Source: Setaria digitata (taxonomy: Eukaryota > Nematoda > Chromadorea > Rhabditida > Setariidae). Taken from it: a stretch of 64,000 bases of DNA. The stretch spans positions 1 through 64,000 of the forward strand of contig RCAB01000340.1 of the NCBI GenBank assembly GCA_003640385.1. The letters run 5' to 3'. Each line of letters opens with the position of its first letter. Position 1 is the first letter of the stretch. The translations under genes and the position numbers were made by a program. The notes beneath the pieces were generated by a model, which was not told the DNA's origin, searched no databases, and saw nothing but the letters and a program-made list of their open reading frames with translations. Below, in pieces: positions 12,401-24,950 of the stretch.

Positions 12401-14700
12401 TTGCAACGTAAAAATTTTTGAGGTTTTTTAAAATTATTCAAAATTCCATCTCTTTCTTGATAGGATATGGAATTTTCCTTGAGTCTTCTTCAATATATGC
12501 GAAAAGAATAAAATTTTCATTTCAAATGACTTCAAAAATGCCGAATTTAGTATTGGAATTTAAATATCTTAAAGGACTTATTAAACTGTAAATGGAAAAT
12601 ATTATCGAAATCTGAATGTCTCTAATTCCCACTCTGTTTTGCATAATACAAGGAAATGATTATGGTGATAATGAGTCCACTAACTGCTTTTATATTAAAT
12701 TTTTCAAATATCCTCTGTATCACAGGACTTTTGATTCTCAAAAGAATATTTATTAGTTTTTAACAGCATATCACAAATTAGGCTCATTTGATTTGGGTTG
12801 ACTAATCAATTAATTAATTTCGATGTCTTAATCGTCTTCAAGCAGTCCTCTTACCATTTAACTTTTTACGAAAGTAATGTGAGATTTGACGTAACTGAGC
12901 AGAGTGCTTTATTTTTGTATTTTTTGTTTAGGCTGACAAATAATCGAGTGGTGAAATAAGAATGATTCGAGAATGAATGATTGTAAGAAAACACTTTTTT
13001 GCTTTGTATTATATTTCAGAGACAGAGCAACGACATTACGGCACCAAACTTTTCCAAAACATCCATTTACACCGACGGGATTTGTCAAGATTATATCAAA
13101 TTGATTTGCTATTTGTTACCCTCCTTGTGAAGTTTATTTCTTTTTTTTTTTCGTTTCCAGTAGGACGAATTTAAATTTTCTCTCTTCCACTCTCAGAGAG
13201 AAGCAGGTTTGCAAAATTATCGGTGACACAAAAAATTATTTCAGTGAATTTCATCCAAATTTCAAAACTTCGTGAAAATACACCAGTACAGAGCCTCTTC
13301 AGTACTTTATTAAAACCATTTTTTTTTTCGAGCCGAATGTTGTATATGAATAAGGCAGAAATTACAATGTTAAGAAGTAAGAGCAATTTTGCTCATTTTC
13401 AAAGTAGAGAGAACTTAGTAAACTAGTAAGAGAGTTTTTAATTCCTTAACTGTCCGAATTACCATTAGGAACCCTTTCAAGACGAGATGATCAAGAAAAA
13501 AAAGCTCGTCTTATGATAAAATTTAAAATATGATGACATATGACAACACTTGGAATGTCGCAGTTTTGATAATGATATTAATTAACTGTTCAAAATGAGA
13601 AATAGTAGATTTGTAATAATAAAAATTAACTTTAAACACAGAGTCGAACATTCATTACTCTTTTAAAGGATAAAGAAGATTCAAACAAACTTTGAACCAC
13701 CAATTATGAAAAGAAATGTTTCGTTTTTACAACATATTTTTTTAGCCATTAAAAAACTTGAGCGTGTCCCTGAGACTAACAGAATTTCAGCGTGAACTAA
13801 TTGCATTTTTAGGCTTCTTTTTATTGATAGCATATTTAATAAATTTTCCATAAAAAAAAAAAAAACTTTGATAGACTACTTAATAATCAAAGAAAGATTC
13901 TGAAGTAGACAGAATCTCAAACAAACTAGATTTTCAAATCTCGGCTTTTGAATATCAACTTTAAAAGACTTACGGCCGATTACGACTTCAATCAGCGTTC
14001 CATCAGTTACTTCTTTACTTTTTGTTATCAGTTGTAGAATGTTTGTCGAGTTAATATCATGTCGATACAAAAATAAGTAATCAGGTAAAACATTATCGAC
14101 CCCATGATTTTTGCACTGAAATTCAGAGAAATAATGAGCTGAGCAAGGCAAAAGCGAAAGAAATTACAAACTGTTTAAAAGTTCACTGCAAAATAGTTGA
14201 TTTTCTAATACCTTTTGTTTATAGTACATTCATGTATGTAATAATGCTTAGAAAAATATTCAAAATTTCATAAGGAACAAAGTACAAAGAGAGTATTTGG
14301 AAACCTAAAATTGTGAATATATTTTTTTATTTGCTCAAAATTTTGTTTCTTTTCAACAGCGCTGTAAAATAATTTAGGATTGAATTAGGCAAAAATTTAG
14401 TCTTCTGCTTTTAAGGTTTCTGAAAGATCATTGTCTTCATAGTAATAAATACACTATGCTAGCAAAATTCTTTCTGATCCATTTGCATTAATTATTATTT
14501 TGAAAGCGAAAAGATTTAATTGCGTAAGAGTAGATAAAACTTAGTGGTTAGACGAAAAAGAAAGAAAACTAACAATTTTTTGGACAAAATTTGTCGCCAG
14601 TTCATGAAGTTTTTCTAATGAAACTTCTTCATTCGGTACAGCAATTGCTTCTTTGAATACACCAGATTGAAGCCAAATATTAATTCCATTCATAATGTGG
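318..14700 (-). CDS. Protein kinase D (DKF/PRKD family), 5' part; kinase domain off the left edge
   Basis: Diacylglycerol-activated Ser/Thr kinase; only the regulatory half is in the window. Phase-consistent exons in transcript order: 14693-14574, 14115-13974, 12147-12016, 11910-11809, 11709-11662, 11463-11380, 10985-10958, 10556-10492, 10413-10311, 10004-9900, 9450-9296, 8658-8551, 8367-8290, then probably 437-318. Exons 1-2 encode the PKD N-terminal ubiquitin-like region ([27 protein letters not shown]). C1a spans 12147-11809 ([20 protein letters not shown], then [10 protein letters not shown] and IPNNC). C1b spans 10413-9900 ([20 protein letters not shown], then [10 protein letters not shown]). 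An acidic linker follows. The PH domain starts with [17 protein letters not shown] and KKHYWRLE, all close to vertebrate PKD. The first exon may start at the ATG at 14693 or be joined to an unseen upstream exon (a weak acceptor lies at 14701). The 10556 acceptor is AAAG and the 8551 donor is weak; both rest on phase and homology. I cannot tell dkf-1 from dkf-2. Confidence 0.9.
1541..1679. repeat. 39-40 bp AT-rich tandem repeat, about 3.5 copies
   Basis: Copies occupy 1541-1580, 1581-1619, 1620-1659 and part of a fourth (1660-1679). Each has TTCATATAAT(A/T), then TTTTTATATAATAAT, then GCATAAA, with small differences between copies. It lies in the kinase D intron. The 75-aa reading frame across it is a by-product of the repeat. 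Confidence 0.85.
4449..5742 (+). pseudogene. Possible decayed reading frame antisense in the kinase D intron
   Basis: Not recognised. A 99-codon plus-strand frame (4449-4748, starting [10 protein letters not shown]) ends in a stop, but the neighbouring frame is open for 30 more codons ([16 protein letters not shown], to about 4838). Further segments are open: about 5240-5350 ([16 protein letters not shown]) and about 5458-5742, the last interrupted by one stop near 5602 ([19 protein letters not shown]). Together they resemble a frameshifted, stop-broken gene or element remnant. The same pattern can also arise from the purine-rich strand of an A-rich intron, which favours K/E/R/N-rich frames. 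No start context, splice pattern or domain makes it firm. Confidence 0.15.
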
Positions 14701-17700
14701 CTAACTTTCTAGCACATCCAAAAAGGTAATGGAATAAATAAATGAATTCAAATTTTTAACGAATTTGAAAAATTTGTTTCGAAAAACTCGATATTTTAAC
14801 CATTGAAGAGAACATCTGAGCTTCCTAAAAAAAATACGAATGAAAATTAAACTTAAAGAGATGAAACCGTTAAGACACAAATGATTGGTTCTATTTTATG
14901 CTCATCACAAGCCACAGTCTAAGTATTCTAAAACCTTTAGTTTCAATTTTGGAAAAGTTTCTGCGGAGTTGAAACAAAAAGAAGGCCATAAACCAGAGGA
15001 TGAACATTGAAAATGAGGGAAGCAAAACCATAAAATTATTACTGGAACATCAAAGATTTGAAAATTTCAAAAATGACTTTAATTCTCGAGAATTCAGAAA
15101 TGTCTGAAAAGAATTTTTTTTATCAATTGTTCCTTTTTCAGTTTCTATCTAATTTCATCTGATATGCTACTCATATCAATGAACATAAGATGAAAGCAAA
15201 ATTATGAACCCAATACAAATTATTGGGCGCAGATAAAGTGAAAGATAAAAATGTATGGAAAATCGGTCGAGCATGAGAACAGATGAAATTAGTTACATTT
15301 TATCAGTGCATTCACATATCTACGTAAAAGGAAGCATTTCCGCTTTGCTTCACGTACTTTCTTCCAAACTGCAATCTTAAATTCTCACCATTATAAAAAT
15401 TTACAAATATTTATCTCATTTTGGATCAAAAACTTCTTTATACTTTGGAAAGTATGAAGTTGGTGTGAACATACAAGTAAGCCATCTCACAAAATATCCA
15501 ATGTATCTAACAATGATGGATGTTTCGTCATGAGTTAGGATATTTCAGAAGTTGAAATTGCTTCTGTAAATAGAATATTAAACTGGTGCTTCGTGTTAAT
15601 TAACATTTCTATTTATAGACTCACTCTATCTAGTGCTTTCTTTTCATTCGAGACCATGTTAGCAGTATTTGGAATAGACATTGAAATCAACGAAAAAGAA
15701 AGCACTTCCTCGTTTATCCATTCCATCCATCACTCATTTTCTCCTTTTGCAACAAACTTCACCTCTGACCTTCTCGTATGACCAGATAGAACAGAAATTA
15801 GTTGTACTTTATCAGTTATCATTCTCAGGATTACTAAAAGATAACTGATAACTGCTCCATTCATTCATATCAGTGATAAGTTTCTTCACTGAGGTAAACA
15901 TGCAAATTATACTGTAAGTGTCATTAAGCAATAATAACAATAATAATAAATTATTAAATATGAAGTTAGCAATACAAATGAAGTATGTGTAGGAAAAGTA
16001 GAAGACAAAGTCGCTAATGTATTGATCACACAGTGTAGGTTCGAAGTCAGAGAAAAGAATAAATTGAATTTAGACGAGGAGAACTTTAACTGCTTAACTT
16101 TTCTGCTAATATTATTGCTGTTGTTACCATAGAGCTATTATTATTACCACTATTATTGCAGTTGATAGTATAATGAAGTACAATGTGGTGTCATGCAATT
16201 CAGATCTTTTTCAAACTTCCACACCAGGCTTCTTTCTTCATTGTACGAACGGCAACCCTGTTGATGATGTCCTTTATCAGGCGATATTTGCTTTTTTCAC
16301 AGTTTATCAGTTGCTTATCACAATCTCTATATCCATTTAGTTGTCCTAAAAGTTTTCAGTTTCAGAACTAGAATCATTTCAACTTTATAATAATAGAATC
16401 ATTCAATGATTTTCTGACCTTTCTTATTTCACTCTTAGCGCATTTGTTGACAAAAAAATCAGTCCGATTCAGGAGACAATTTGCAGCATCATTTTTTGTT
16501 TCGAATATACGTGATTTTCTCGACTTGCTTTCCGGTCTAATCTAGATCCAATTAGACAATTTCCAGTGCAATATCGAATGACGTAAATTGCACACTACAC
16601 CATGCGTGGTACTTCCATTTAGTCTTGATTCCATCGCTCTAATTCTAGCTAGGCAATGAATCTCGTTGCTGCATTTTGCTTCCTTAATTAACGTCCATCA
16701 TTACCTCTTTTTCTCCTTTTAATTCATCTCTCTCCTCTCTTTCTTTTACCTTCTTAACTGCCAGCAGTACTTCACATCTCTCATTCCAAACTTCACGATA
16801 TCAGAATGGTATCTCTGCATTTGCCAGTGAATGAATTCCTTTTTCTTTTTTTGTTGAATAAGAATTGACCGATGATTGATTTGTCGTTAACCTTTACGGT
16901 TAGACCGAATTTCCTTTAGTATCTCGGCCACGGATATAATTACAATCATAGACGGAAAGTATCCAATGTGTCTTCACTCCATCTTTTCTCGTTTGCTATC
17001 AACAATGTTTCATTTTTTCACTTTTTTCTTTTCTTTTTTTTTTTTAAGGAACAGCCTAGTTTTGACCGAAATTTCGAAAATTCGAGTGCTTTTAGTTCTA
17101 AACTCTTTCATTAGCAAATTTAGTAAAATTTAGAAGTGACAGTGCTTAGTCCAAATGACAAAAATTGAATTTATTAGTCTTATATTCTCCTTCAATAGTT
17201 GAGAAACAAGGAGAAAGGTAAAATCTATCTTCTTGGGTCAGACTTTCACGAAAATTGAGCTAGTTATTATAAAGTCAACGATAAAATACAATATTAAGAC
17301 AGAGAAGAAAACAGTGTTAGTTCATATGATTTATATAAAAAGGACCATTTTTGGCAAGTAAGAATGCAAAATTAATAATCAGTTTTTTCTTCATCATTTA
17401 TTTACTAGAAACAGTTTGTAAACTTTATTTCTCTTTGTTCATGTAACCAGTTTTATCAATTTATCTAACTGATAACTCCATTATCGAAATACTTGACAGT
17501 TCTTTTTCGACGGCAATGGGTCTTTTAAAATAAGATCGTCATATTAACTACTCAATTTAATGTGAGGAATATTATTATCACTTCATTTATCAGTTCGATG
17601 TGAACTGTTTTTTTGATCATCGCTTGTTTTCCATATGCATAAGTTATCTTAGATTACTTTAGATTACTTAGATTAGATTCTGCTTTTAAGGTATCATTTG

Positions 17701-20700
17701 TTAGTTAGTATGTAAAATATATCACTACAATTTTCTGCTCATTATTACTGCATTTAGTTACATACTCTAACTCCAGTTCATTTCACAATTGTTTATGTAA
17801 TTCTTAAATTATTTCCTGCTTTAGATGAAAAGTAAGTTTGCCATGCTAGAAGATTCTCACTGTTCTCAACGACAAACACTTTCTTTTAAAATTCTGATCG
17901 GATGAAAAAATAGTTGCTCTCATCATTCTAGTTTTTCTAAACTTTGAAATCCTTTTGCTACCACGTAGAAAAATTTCTGTAAAAGCAGATTGCATCAAAA
18001 ACAAAAGTTTGCTATCCAAACTTCAATTTTAAATTCAATTTTTTTAGTACTTTGTTGGAGCATTCAGCTACCGTTGTTGAAGAAAGGAAAAAAGGAAATG
18101 CTCATTATTATTAAACTTTGGAGCAAAACAGAGTATAGCTGCATATATTATTTAAAAAGACGTCAATAATGAGATTGCAAGAGGACATTAAAAAATAAAA
18201 TAAAATAAAGAGAAAATAAAAAATGGAAAACTAAAAGTGCAGCTCCCCAGAGACCAATAGAAAAGTTAACCGATCCTTCGATAATCAGTTAACGGACTAA
18301 ATATCGAAATTTATGCATAAGAATTGAACTGATATTAAAATCGATGAAAAGATATAAATATTTCATTTGGAGAAGTCTCTACAAAAATAACATCTGGCTG
18401 ATATGAAATTATGCGTTCATTTCGTAGAAAATTTACTAATTTCTTTTTTTTTTTGTTTGAGAAAGTCAATAAATTTTTACATCTTTTAAGGCAGTAAAGT
18501 GACAACCAATCTCTGTTAGCTATTTGAGAGTATAAGTATCCTTAAGATACAACGTTTGTTGGATATTAGAAGATGACTTTTTGGAACTAACTTCAGTCCA
18601 TTCATACCAAAATGCATATTTAGATTAAAAGTGAGACGAAAAGAAGGCTTTATAATGACAAACTCTGATAAACAGTGCGATCAGTTAGAATGATTTGTCA
18701 GAAAAGACTGCGTGGATATGTTGCAGTCTAAGAGGATCCATACTAGCTATCCAGTTTGAATGATATATCCCATTAGTACTGTATAATTAGAGCATTAGCT
18801 GCGAAATAATGATAACGTTTTGGACTTGATAATTTTAAAAATTTAAAAATTTTCAATTCAAAAAAGCACTAATAAACGGTTCAAACAGGATGCAGTAGTA
18901 GGAGTTAAATATAAACAATTAATTAAGTAAGCTAACTGATTAGCAGTAGCTATCAGTACAAAAATATGCCTTATTATTGCCAAAAATGGATCAGTAGAGT
19001 GTGTTAGAGTACATTTTATTGAGTAGCTACTTGTGTTGGCCTCATATCTATCCTATTTAAAATAAATAGCACCATTTGCGTCAATTTTTGGTTCTCCTTT
19101 CCCTGTGGCATTTAAATAAAACTTAACGATAAACAGCCTTCATCACAATCCAAAATACGCTCATAGCAAACTGAATAAACAAGGCAAAGATGAAAATTCT
19201 TGCTGGAACTCAATTTTTTTTTAAAGGGGAAAAAAAACATTCCTTTCATTCAAGTATTTCAGTAATCATTTCTATTTATCCAGTAATGTCCAGGGAAATA
19301 TAAGAAAGAAATCCATTTGATTGCTTCCTGCATTATCTCGAAAACTATTTCCGCAAAAAGCTCTCTCTCTAAAAATACTGCGCTCACCGATGACTTATCT
19401 GGTAAATTTGAAAATATTCAAACGTTTACACAATAACAAAGATTTCACCAAAAATATCAAATTTCTTGAAGAGTGTGCAGTTTTGAGGTGAACACAGCGA
19501 AAGGACAAATATAGAATGTCTTTTTTTTATTTAGCCTATAGGAAGTTTGGGGACAAAGAAATCATGGGCAGAGACAAGGGCGAGAGATAAGATAAACTGA
19601 ATTCGTCTTTAGCGACTGCAAGCAAATTAAAGAGAAAGAAATTTGATCCCATAAACCTTTACAATTTTAAATGTGCAATCTATGAAGAGAGTATACTGAA
19701 AACAGCCAAGTTTAAGTCTAGATCTAAACTCAAGTCAGGACTCAATATCAACCGTATTAGTTTTCTTAAACGTTAAAAAAGGTACCATTTTAGATGTCTT
19801 TGAATGAAATCAGAAACTTCCTGGGTATCTCCATCTCTTTTCCAGCAGAAATTTAAAAGCTTTTGAAAGGTCTCATTTCTATTATAAAAAAAAAAAAACG
19901 TGTCAAAGAGTATTTTGCCCAGGAATAAGAATGGTCTCGAAATCATAAGGCTTTGGATCCTCAGATTGCGGGAAAAATCTTAGTAATTCCAAGAATGATA
20001 AAAACTTATGCACTTTGAGAAGCACAAAATACTACTCTTAAGAAGTCAAAGTTTGCGATATTTTTATTCCTTAACTGGAAGATTGGGGTTAGATAAGTTT
20101 GAAAATATGCAAAACTTAAAATAAATTGAATGAAAAATAGAAACTGTCCGTCCTTAATGGAGAAAATATTTGATAATTTCAATAAAATTTCAGTTGTCAG
20201 TCTGAAACGACCCCGGTCAATCGATGTAATTCTTTGATAAGGTGAAGGTAGCTCAGTCTAAAACCGTCGAAAGTTAGTTGTCAAAATAAAACGACCTCTT
20301 GAACTTTTTTAATATCAAATTTTTTCAATGCATTAATTTCAACTGTTTTTAATTTCGCAATCAAAACTCTATAGGACAAAATAAAAATTCACTCCATTAC
20401 ACTAACATTTGTGTTTGGATGTTGAAATCTCTACGCACTAAATCTGAACAAAAAAAAAAGAAACAAACTTTTATTCTGCAAGAAATTTTATCTGAAAAAA
20501 GTTTCAGTTTTCTAAATATAAATTCTCTTGATACTGGTGAAGAAGATTTATTTAAATAAAAATTGTAAAATAGCTTGAACTAACTAAATAAATATGCAAA
20601 AATGAAAATGAATTTGTGAGAAGCAATTAATTAAATTAAATTTTGTTTCCAGCTTCTTTGAATTAGCATTAACTAAGGCTAATTGAAAAATCTAAAATTA

Positions 20701-22905
20701 AATTATTGAATTTTTACTTGTTCGTCACCTAGTTAAAATCGTTCTAGAAATTCGTTTTCTTACTCACTTGGATGTGAGTTTAGAAAAGTTTTAATTTTTA
20801 TTGAAATATGTAGTATTTAAAACTTCTTTTTTGAATCAAAAGTAGCAAAATTCTGAAACATGAATAAAAATTCAGAGTGGAATATCAGTTTTCACCTTTC
20901 ATTCTCTACAACACTTCGGTGATACTTGCTCAGAAGCATTCATTTCCTTTCTTCGCTTTATATTTTTTCCTGACTTCAAAATTTTCATCTTTCTAAGCGA
21001 ATATTTAAGACAAAAAGGTTAAAATCAACGAACTGATCTCCATTATTTTCTTTTTTAGCTACTACTGAAAAATTTTTTGAAGTTGAAAAGAAATATAATT
21101 GATAATTTTAAAAAGTCTGAATGATCATACATAATGATTTTTTGGTTACATACTTCTGAAGATTGAAACAACTGGATAATTAAATGTACAGACATGTCAA
21201 AGTTTGAGAGCATCTACTCTGAAAATCAAAACCCATTATTCATTTATTTCCCTGCAAATGTCATGAATAATCAAATTTTTTTCTCTCAGACAACCTTTAA
21301 TTCTTCACCTAAGATTTTATTTTGTGAGCGACCGTTCATATTATGAGCACTTCCGAAGACGGAGCGAAAAAAATCGTTTCAAATCTGATAAAGTAATGAG
21401 AGTGTGTAAATTTTAAATATTTCAAGAATGAGATATTGGTGTAATTTAACAAATAAATTATGACAATTCTGAAATAAAATTATTCTTTTGATTCTACCAA
21501 CTTTGATTGATGCATGAATAAGGTCCAAATCAAAAAGATTCATTTTTGACTATATAAATATATTTAGAAAAAAGAAAACACTTAAAATGATGCTATTTTT
21601 TATTCACTTTAATGAAAAATGGCATGAGAGTCAACCAAACGATAAACGAATAAATTAAGTAGATGTCATTCCTAAATAATTATAACGATAAGACATCAAA
21701 GCAATAACCTATTTAAATTATGAACAAATGATTAAATAGATATCCAAAGTTTGTTATTATTAAAATGAAGCAATTGATAAAATGCTTCAAGCGGAAATGC
21801 TTATTGAAAGGCAAATCGATAGTGGAAAAGTGGAGACACAGTTCTGCAAGAATAATCTGGTAGCTATTTGGCTTGGCCAATTATGACTTGGTTGACAGCG
21901 CCAGTACCTATGCATTAACCTATATGCATGTGATAGATGAGAAGTGGCTAATAATAATTGAAAAAAAAAAAAATTTCTTGTCTATTCTTCATTATCAGGC
22001 CATTTCTGTAATTAAACAACACAAAAACTCCGGGTTCAGTGATAGGTCAAACATCTCTATTTTGTTTTTCGCGAAATTAATCTCATTTTCAACTTGGCAG
22101 GTTAGTAATAATTAAATCCTGTATTCGTGAATTTTTTTTTTCTTAAACAAAACGCACAGCAACAAGTTTCAATAAATAATATTTGTCGACATAATGTTGA
22201 GCATTTTTATTCGAGGAAAGAAAAAAAACAAGATTCTTCGTGGATGCTCCAAGATCAGACAAATTTAATTCTTTTTATCAATAAAAAACACGGTCAATTG
22301 TTTAATGAAACAATTTAAAATATTTGTGAAAAGAACATTTTCTATGAGGAATAAAGTAAAAATAACAGTTAATTTAATAAATAATTAAGAAACTGTTAGC
22401 AAAAGCAAGCTTAAAAAAATTATATTAGAAAGTCGCTGAATGAGAATAAAAAATTGGCCAACGAGAGAAAGGTTTTTTTTTTTTTTTCGCTAATTTCATC
22501 CAAAAAGTATTGATCCAGAACATTTAACCACTTGCTGGAGGAAACTTTTTTAAATGATTTGATTTCTTCAAAAATAGCAGAGAGAAGAGAAGAAACAAAC
22601 TCTAAAACAGCAAAAAAGGCACAAAATTGTCAAACTTCTCCACAATAATAAAACGATAAGGATGTTTTTGTTTAATATTACAACATATTTAATTAAAAGC
22701 AGATTGTAAATGCGTAATTATAGCTTTTATTTTAAAAAAAAACTCAATAATTATTTTGAAAGTAGTTGTTATTTACCGCTTTTTTTAATTGGATGCCTGG
22801 TGAAATTAGAATGAAATTTCATTTATAAGCATAAACAGAAGTTTAAGGAAGAATTCCAAACAAAAAGTAATCAGATTAATTGGGAGATTGAAAAAAAAGA
22901 GATCA
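14701..22905. other. Intergenic region between kinase D 5' end and the small membrane protein 3' end
   Basis: No coding exon is supported. The plus strand is pyrimidine-rich from about 15.6 to 17.7 kb and A-rich from about 18 to 22.9 kb. Around 16.56-16.82 kb the sequence is less AT-biased and CT-rich, and could be promoter or 5' UTR of the leftward kinase gene. Short repeats such as AATAATAA (15931-15960) and TTAGATTA (near 17655) occur. Plus-strand frames at 15593-15781, 16183-16371, 21873-22115 and 22127-22318 have no recognisable content. Confidence 0.5.
15809..15885. promoter_or_regulatory. GATA-site cluster with a 12-bp perfect inverted repeat
   Basis: TTATCAGTTATC at 15809-15820 is the exact reverse complement of GATAACTGATAA at 15840-15851, with a 19-bp spacer. 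A further TATCAGTGATAAG lies near 15870. Each arm carries two GATA cores, and ACTGATAA is the form known for the C. elegans intestinal factor ELT-2. It sits 1.1 kb upstream of the first kinase D exon seen. A role as enhancer or promoter element is inferred. Confidence 0.4.
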
Positions 22906-24942
22906 TCATCCTGGATACTGATTTAAATTGCTTTTTAGCACTCCACGTGGAGTACCATCTTCATTAAATCGAACTCGACTTCGATTACCAAATGAAGAGG
23001 CTGATGATGATGCGTAAAGTTCAGATTCGTCTCGAAATTGTGGAGGATGTGTGCTAAATACTATCGTTCCCATTGGAATTCCAAACCCGCCTATAAACTG
23101 ATAATAATTATCAATTAGTTAAAATTGCAAACAAAAAGCTAATTATGTAAGTAACAATTAGAAAAAGAATTTATAAATTGGGGATAGTCCAAAATTTCAG
23201 AAAAGATTACAGCACAACGGATAGAATCCACTATCATTTACGGATTCGTACAACTGTGGATTGCGCCGTCGATGAAGCCAACATCCGTTGCAGAGAAGAC
23301 AGCAAAGAAAGGAACATATTACACTCAGGATTATACTAGCAATTAGCCCAATAATAAGCAAGGTATAATCAATCCTGAAATATTTTTTTTTGTCAGTTTC
23401 ATTAATGACGGCAAGTTTCTAGGCATTGGCTTGCTTAATTTCAAGTTTATTTAGTCTTTAAAAAAATAAAAATAATCTAATTAATCTAATCACCACTCTT
23501 TTGACAGTCAACTGATAACGTAATGATAATATTGTACTTTAAAGCGAAAAGATAGCCAGAAGAGCAATTTAGGAGAACAATTTTTTTTTCATTTTTTTTG
23601 TACAAAGATGGTCATCGTGATATATTTGATACTCAGTGATAGTTAAAGAGTTGGGTTTTAGAAAGTTTTTTCATTTTTCGAATACTCATAGCCTACTGGA
23701 AATTAGTGCCATAAGCAACAAAACGCTGTGGTCGGTCGAACTCCGAGGTTGTCTCACGAACAATTTCATTATTTTCCAATCCACAGCAGAAGTAATCCTG
23801 GAAACTAAATTAATTACATTATTGTGGGTAACCAAGTTTTAATTAAATTTTATTATAAATGATTTGCGTCAAAGTTATTTATAATTTTTTGAGTCGGTGA
23901 CAAGAATCATTCTATCAGATGAATGTTCTAAATGTGTATAAGTGCAATTTTAAATCGAAATGCTTTTCTTTTACACTTTCAAAATAAATTGGTAAATTAA
24001 TTTGATCTTTCTGATTTGAACAAACGACTAGTTGTGGCCCTTTAACCCAATTAGTTCTTTATTTAAAGACATATGCTACTTGCATGGAAATTTATGACAA
24101 ATTAATTAAAAAGTCTCTTTATATGACATAATGTTTACTTTATTTTTGATCTATACATATATTTTTTTTTTTTTATTTGAAAGAAAAGAAAATGTAGCAA
24201 ATGAAGTTTTTAAAAAGTTCCCTTCCTCTGTAATTTTGAGCACCGGCAATTGAAATAGAATCGTCTATTTATTTGCTACACCACCTCTTATAAAAATATT
24301 TTAAAATATGAATCAGCGAAGTACTTCAATGCTTCTGTTCACCTTTTTCCATTCTCCAGTCAAATCAATTTCTCGAGGAACAATCAATTAGCATTGTGCA
24401 TTTGCAAAAATTTCGTCATATGATTATAATTTAAATAAACGAACACTTAAATTCATTAACTGATTGATCGAGTAGAGTTAAGAAATACCTCGAGAAATTG
24501 TTTCGAGAGAAAAAAACCGAAAAAAATTCCTGTATCTGAATTCGACTCATTTATAATTTTTTTTTTTTTTGTCATCAAATTTCTTTGGACCAATATAAAA
24601 AAAGAACTGTAAAAAAAGGATGACTTATAAATGAATTGTCCTAAAAGAAAACTGCAAAAAAAAGCAAACGATTTAGCCTTACTGAAAATGCAGTTTAATC
24701 CGCTTATTTGAAATGAATAATTGTTTAGTTTTTCCTAAAGAAAACAATAGAAGTGTTCGGGATGTGAGCGTTTTCTTGAAAGAATAAAAGTTTTCAAAAC
24801 TTACCTCAAAAGTAGCATCTAAACTCTTGCAACAGGCAAAAGCGCATGTAAGGATGTCACCTCGTTTATTGGGTGGACATTTGACGACTGCGTAACAACT
24901 TGTCGTCAATGCAGAGAAAATAATTATAATTGGTGTAAGCAT
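22906..24942 (-). CDS. Small cysteine-rich single-pass membrane protein, Shisa/CYYR1-like
   Basis: Four exons join in phase: 24942-24805, 23797-23697, 23374-23242, 23097-22906, giving 187 residues and a TGA stop. Residues 1-18 form a signal peptide (MLTPIIIIFSALTTSCYA). The short ectodomain has cysteines at about 22, 33, 37, 38, 50 and 51 (C-x10-C-x3-CC-x11-CC, with DYFCCG). One membrane helix (about 84-108) runs into a cysteine cluster (FLCCLLCNGCW) and a basic stop (HRRR), then a Ser-rich tail of about 70 residues. This layout, with paired CC motifs before one helix, recalls Shisa-like and CYYR1-like adaptor proteins. I see no PPxY motif, so family membership is uncertain. The juxtamembrane cysteines could be palmitoylated (inference). 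The start is fixed by an acceptor one base before the ATG. Function unknown. Confidence 0.8.
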
Positions 24943-24950
24943 TCTGGAAA
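24943..24950 (-). promoter_or_regulatory. Probable spliced-leader acceptor of the Shisa-like gene
   Basis: On the minus strand TTTCCAG is followed by a single A and the ATG. A 3' splice site this close to the start, after a signal-less stretch, is typical of nematode trans-splicing. A cis-spliced 5' UTR exon cannot be excluded, and an upstream in-frame ATG exists at 25023. Confidence 0.6.

Noticed and set aside
13770..13792. lin-4/miR-125-like seed TCCCTGAGAC on the plus strand
   Set aside because: Only about ten bases match, no complementary arm follows or precedes it, so no precursor hairpin can form; it lies antisense in a kinase D intron.
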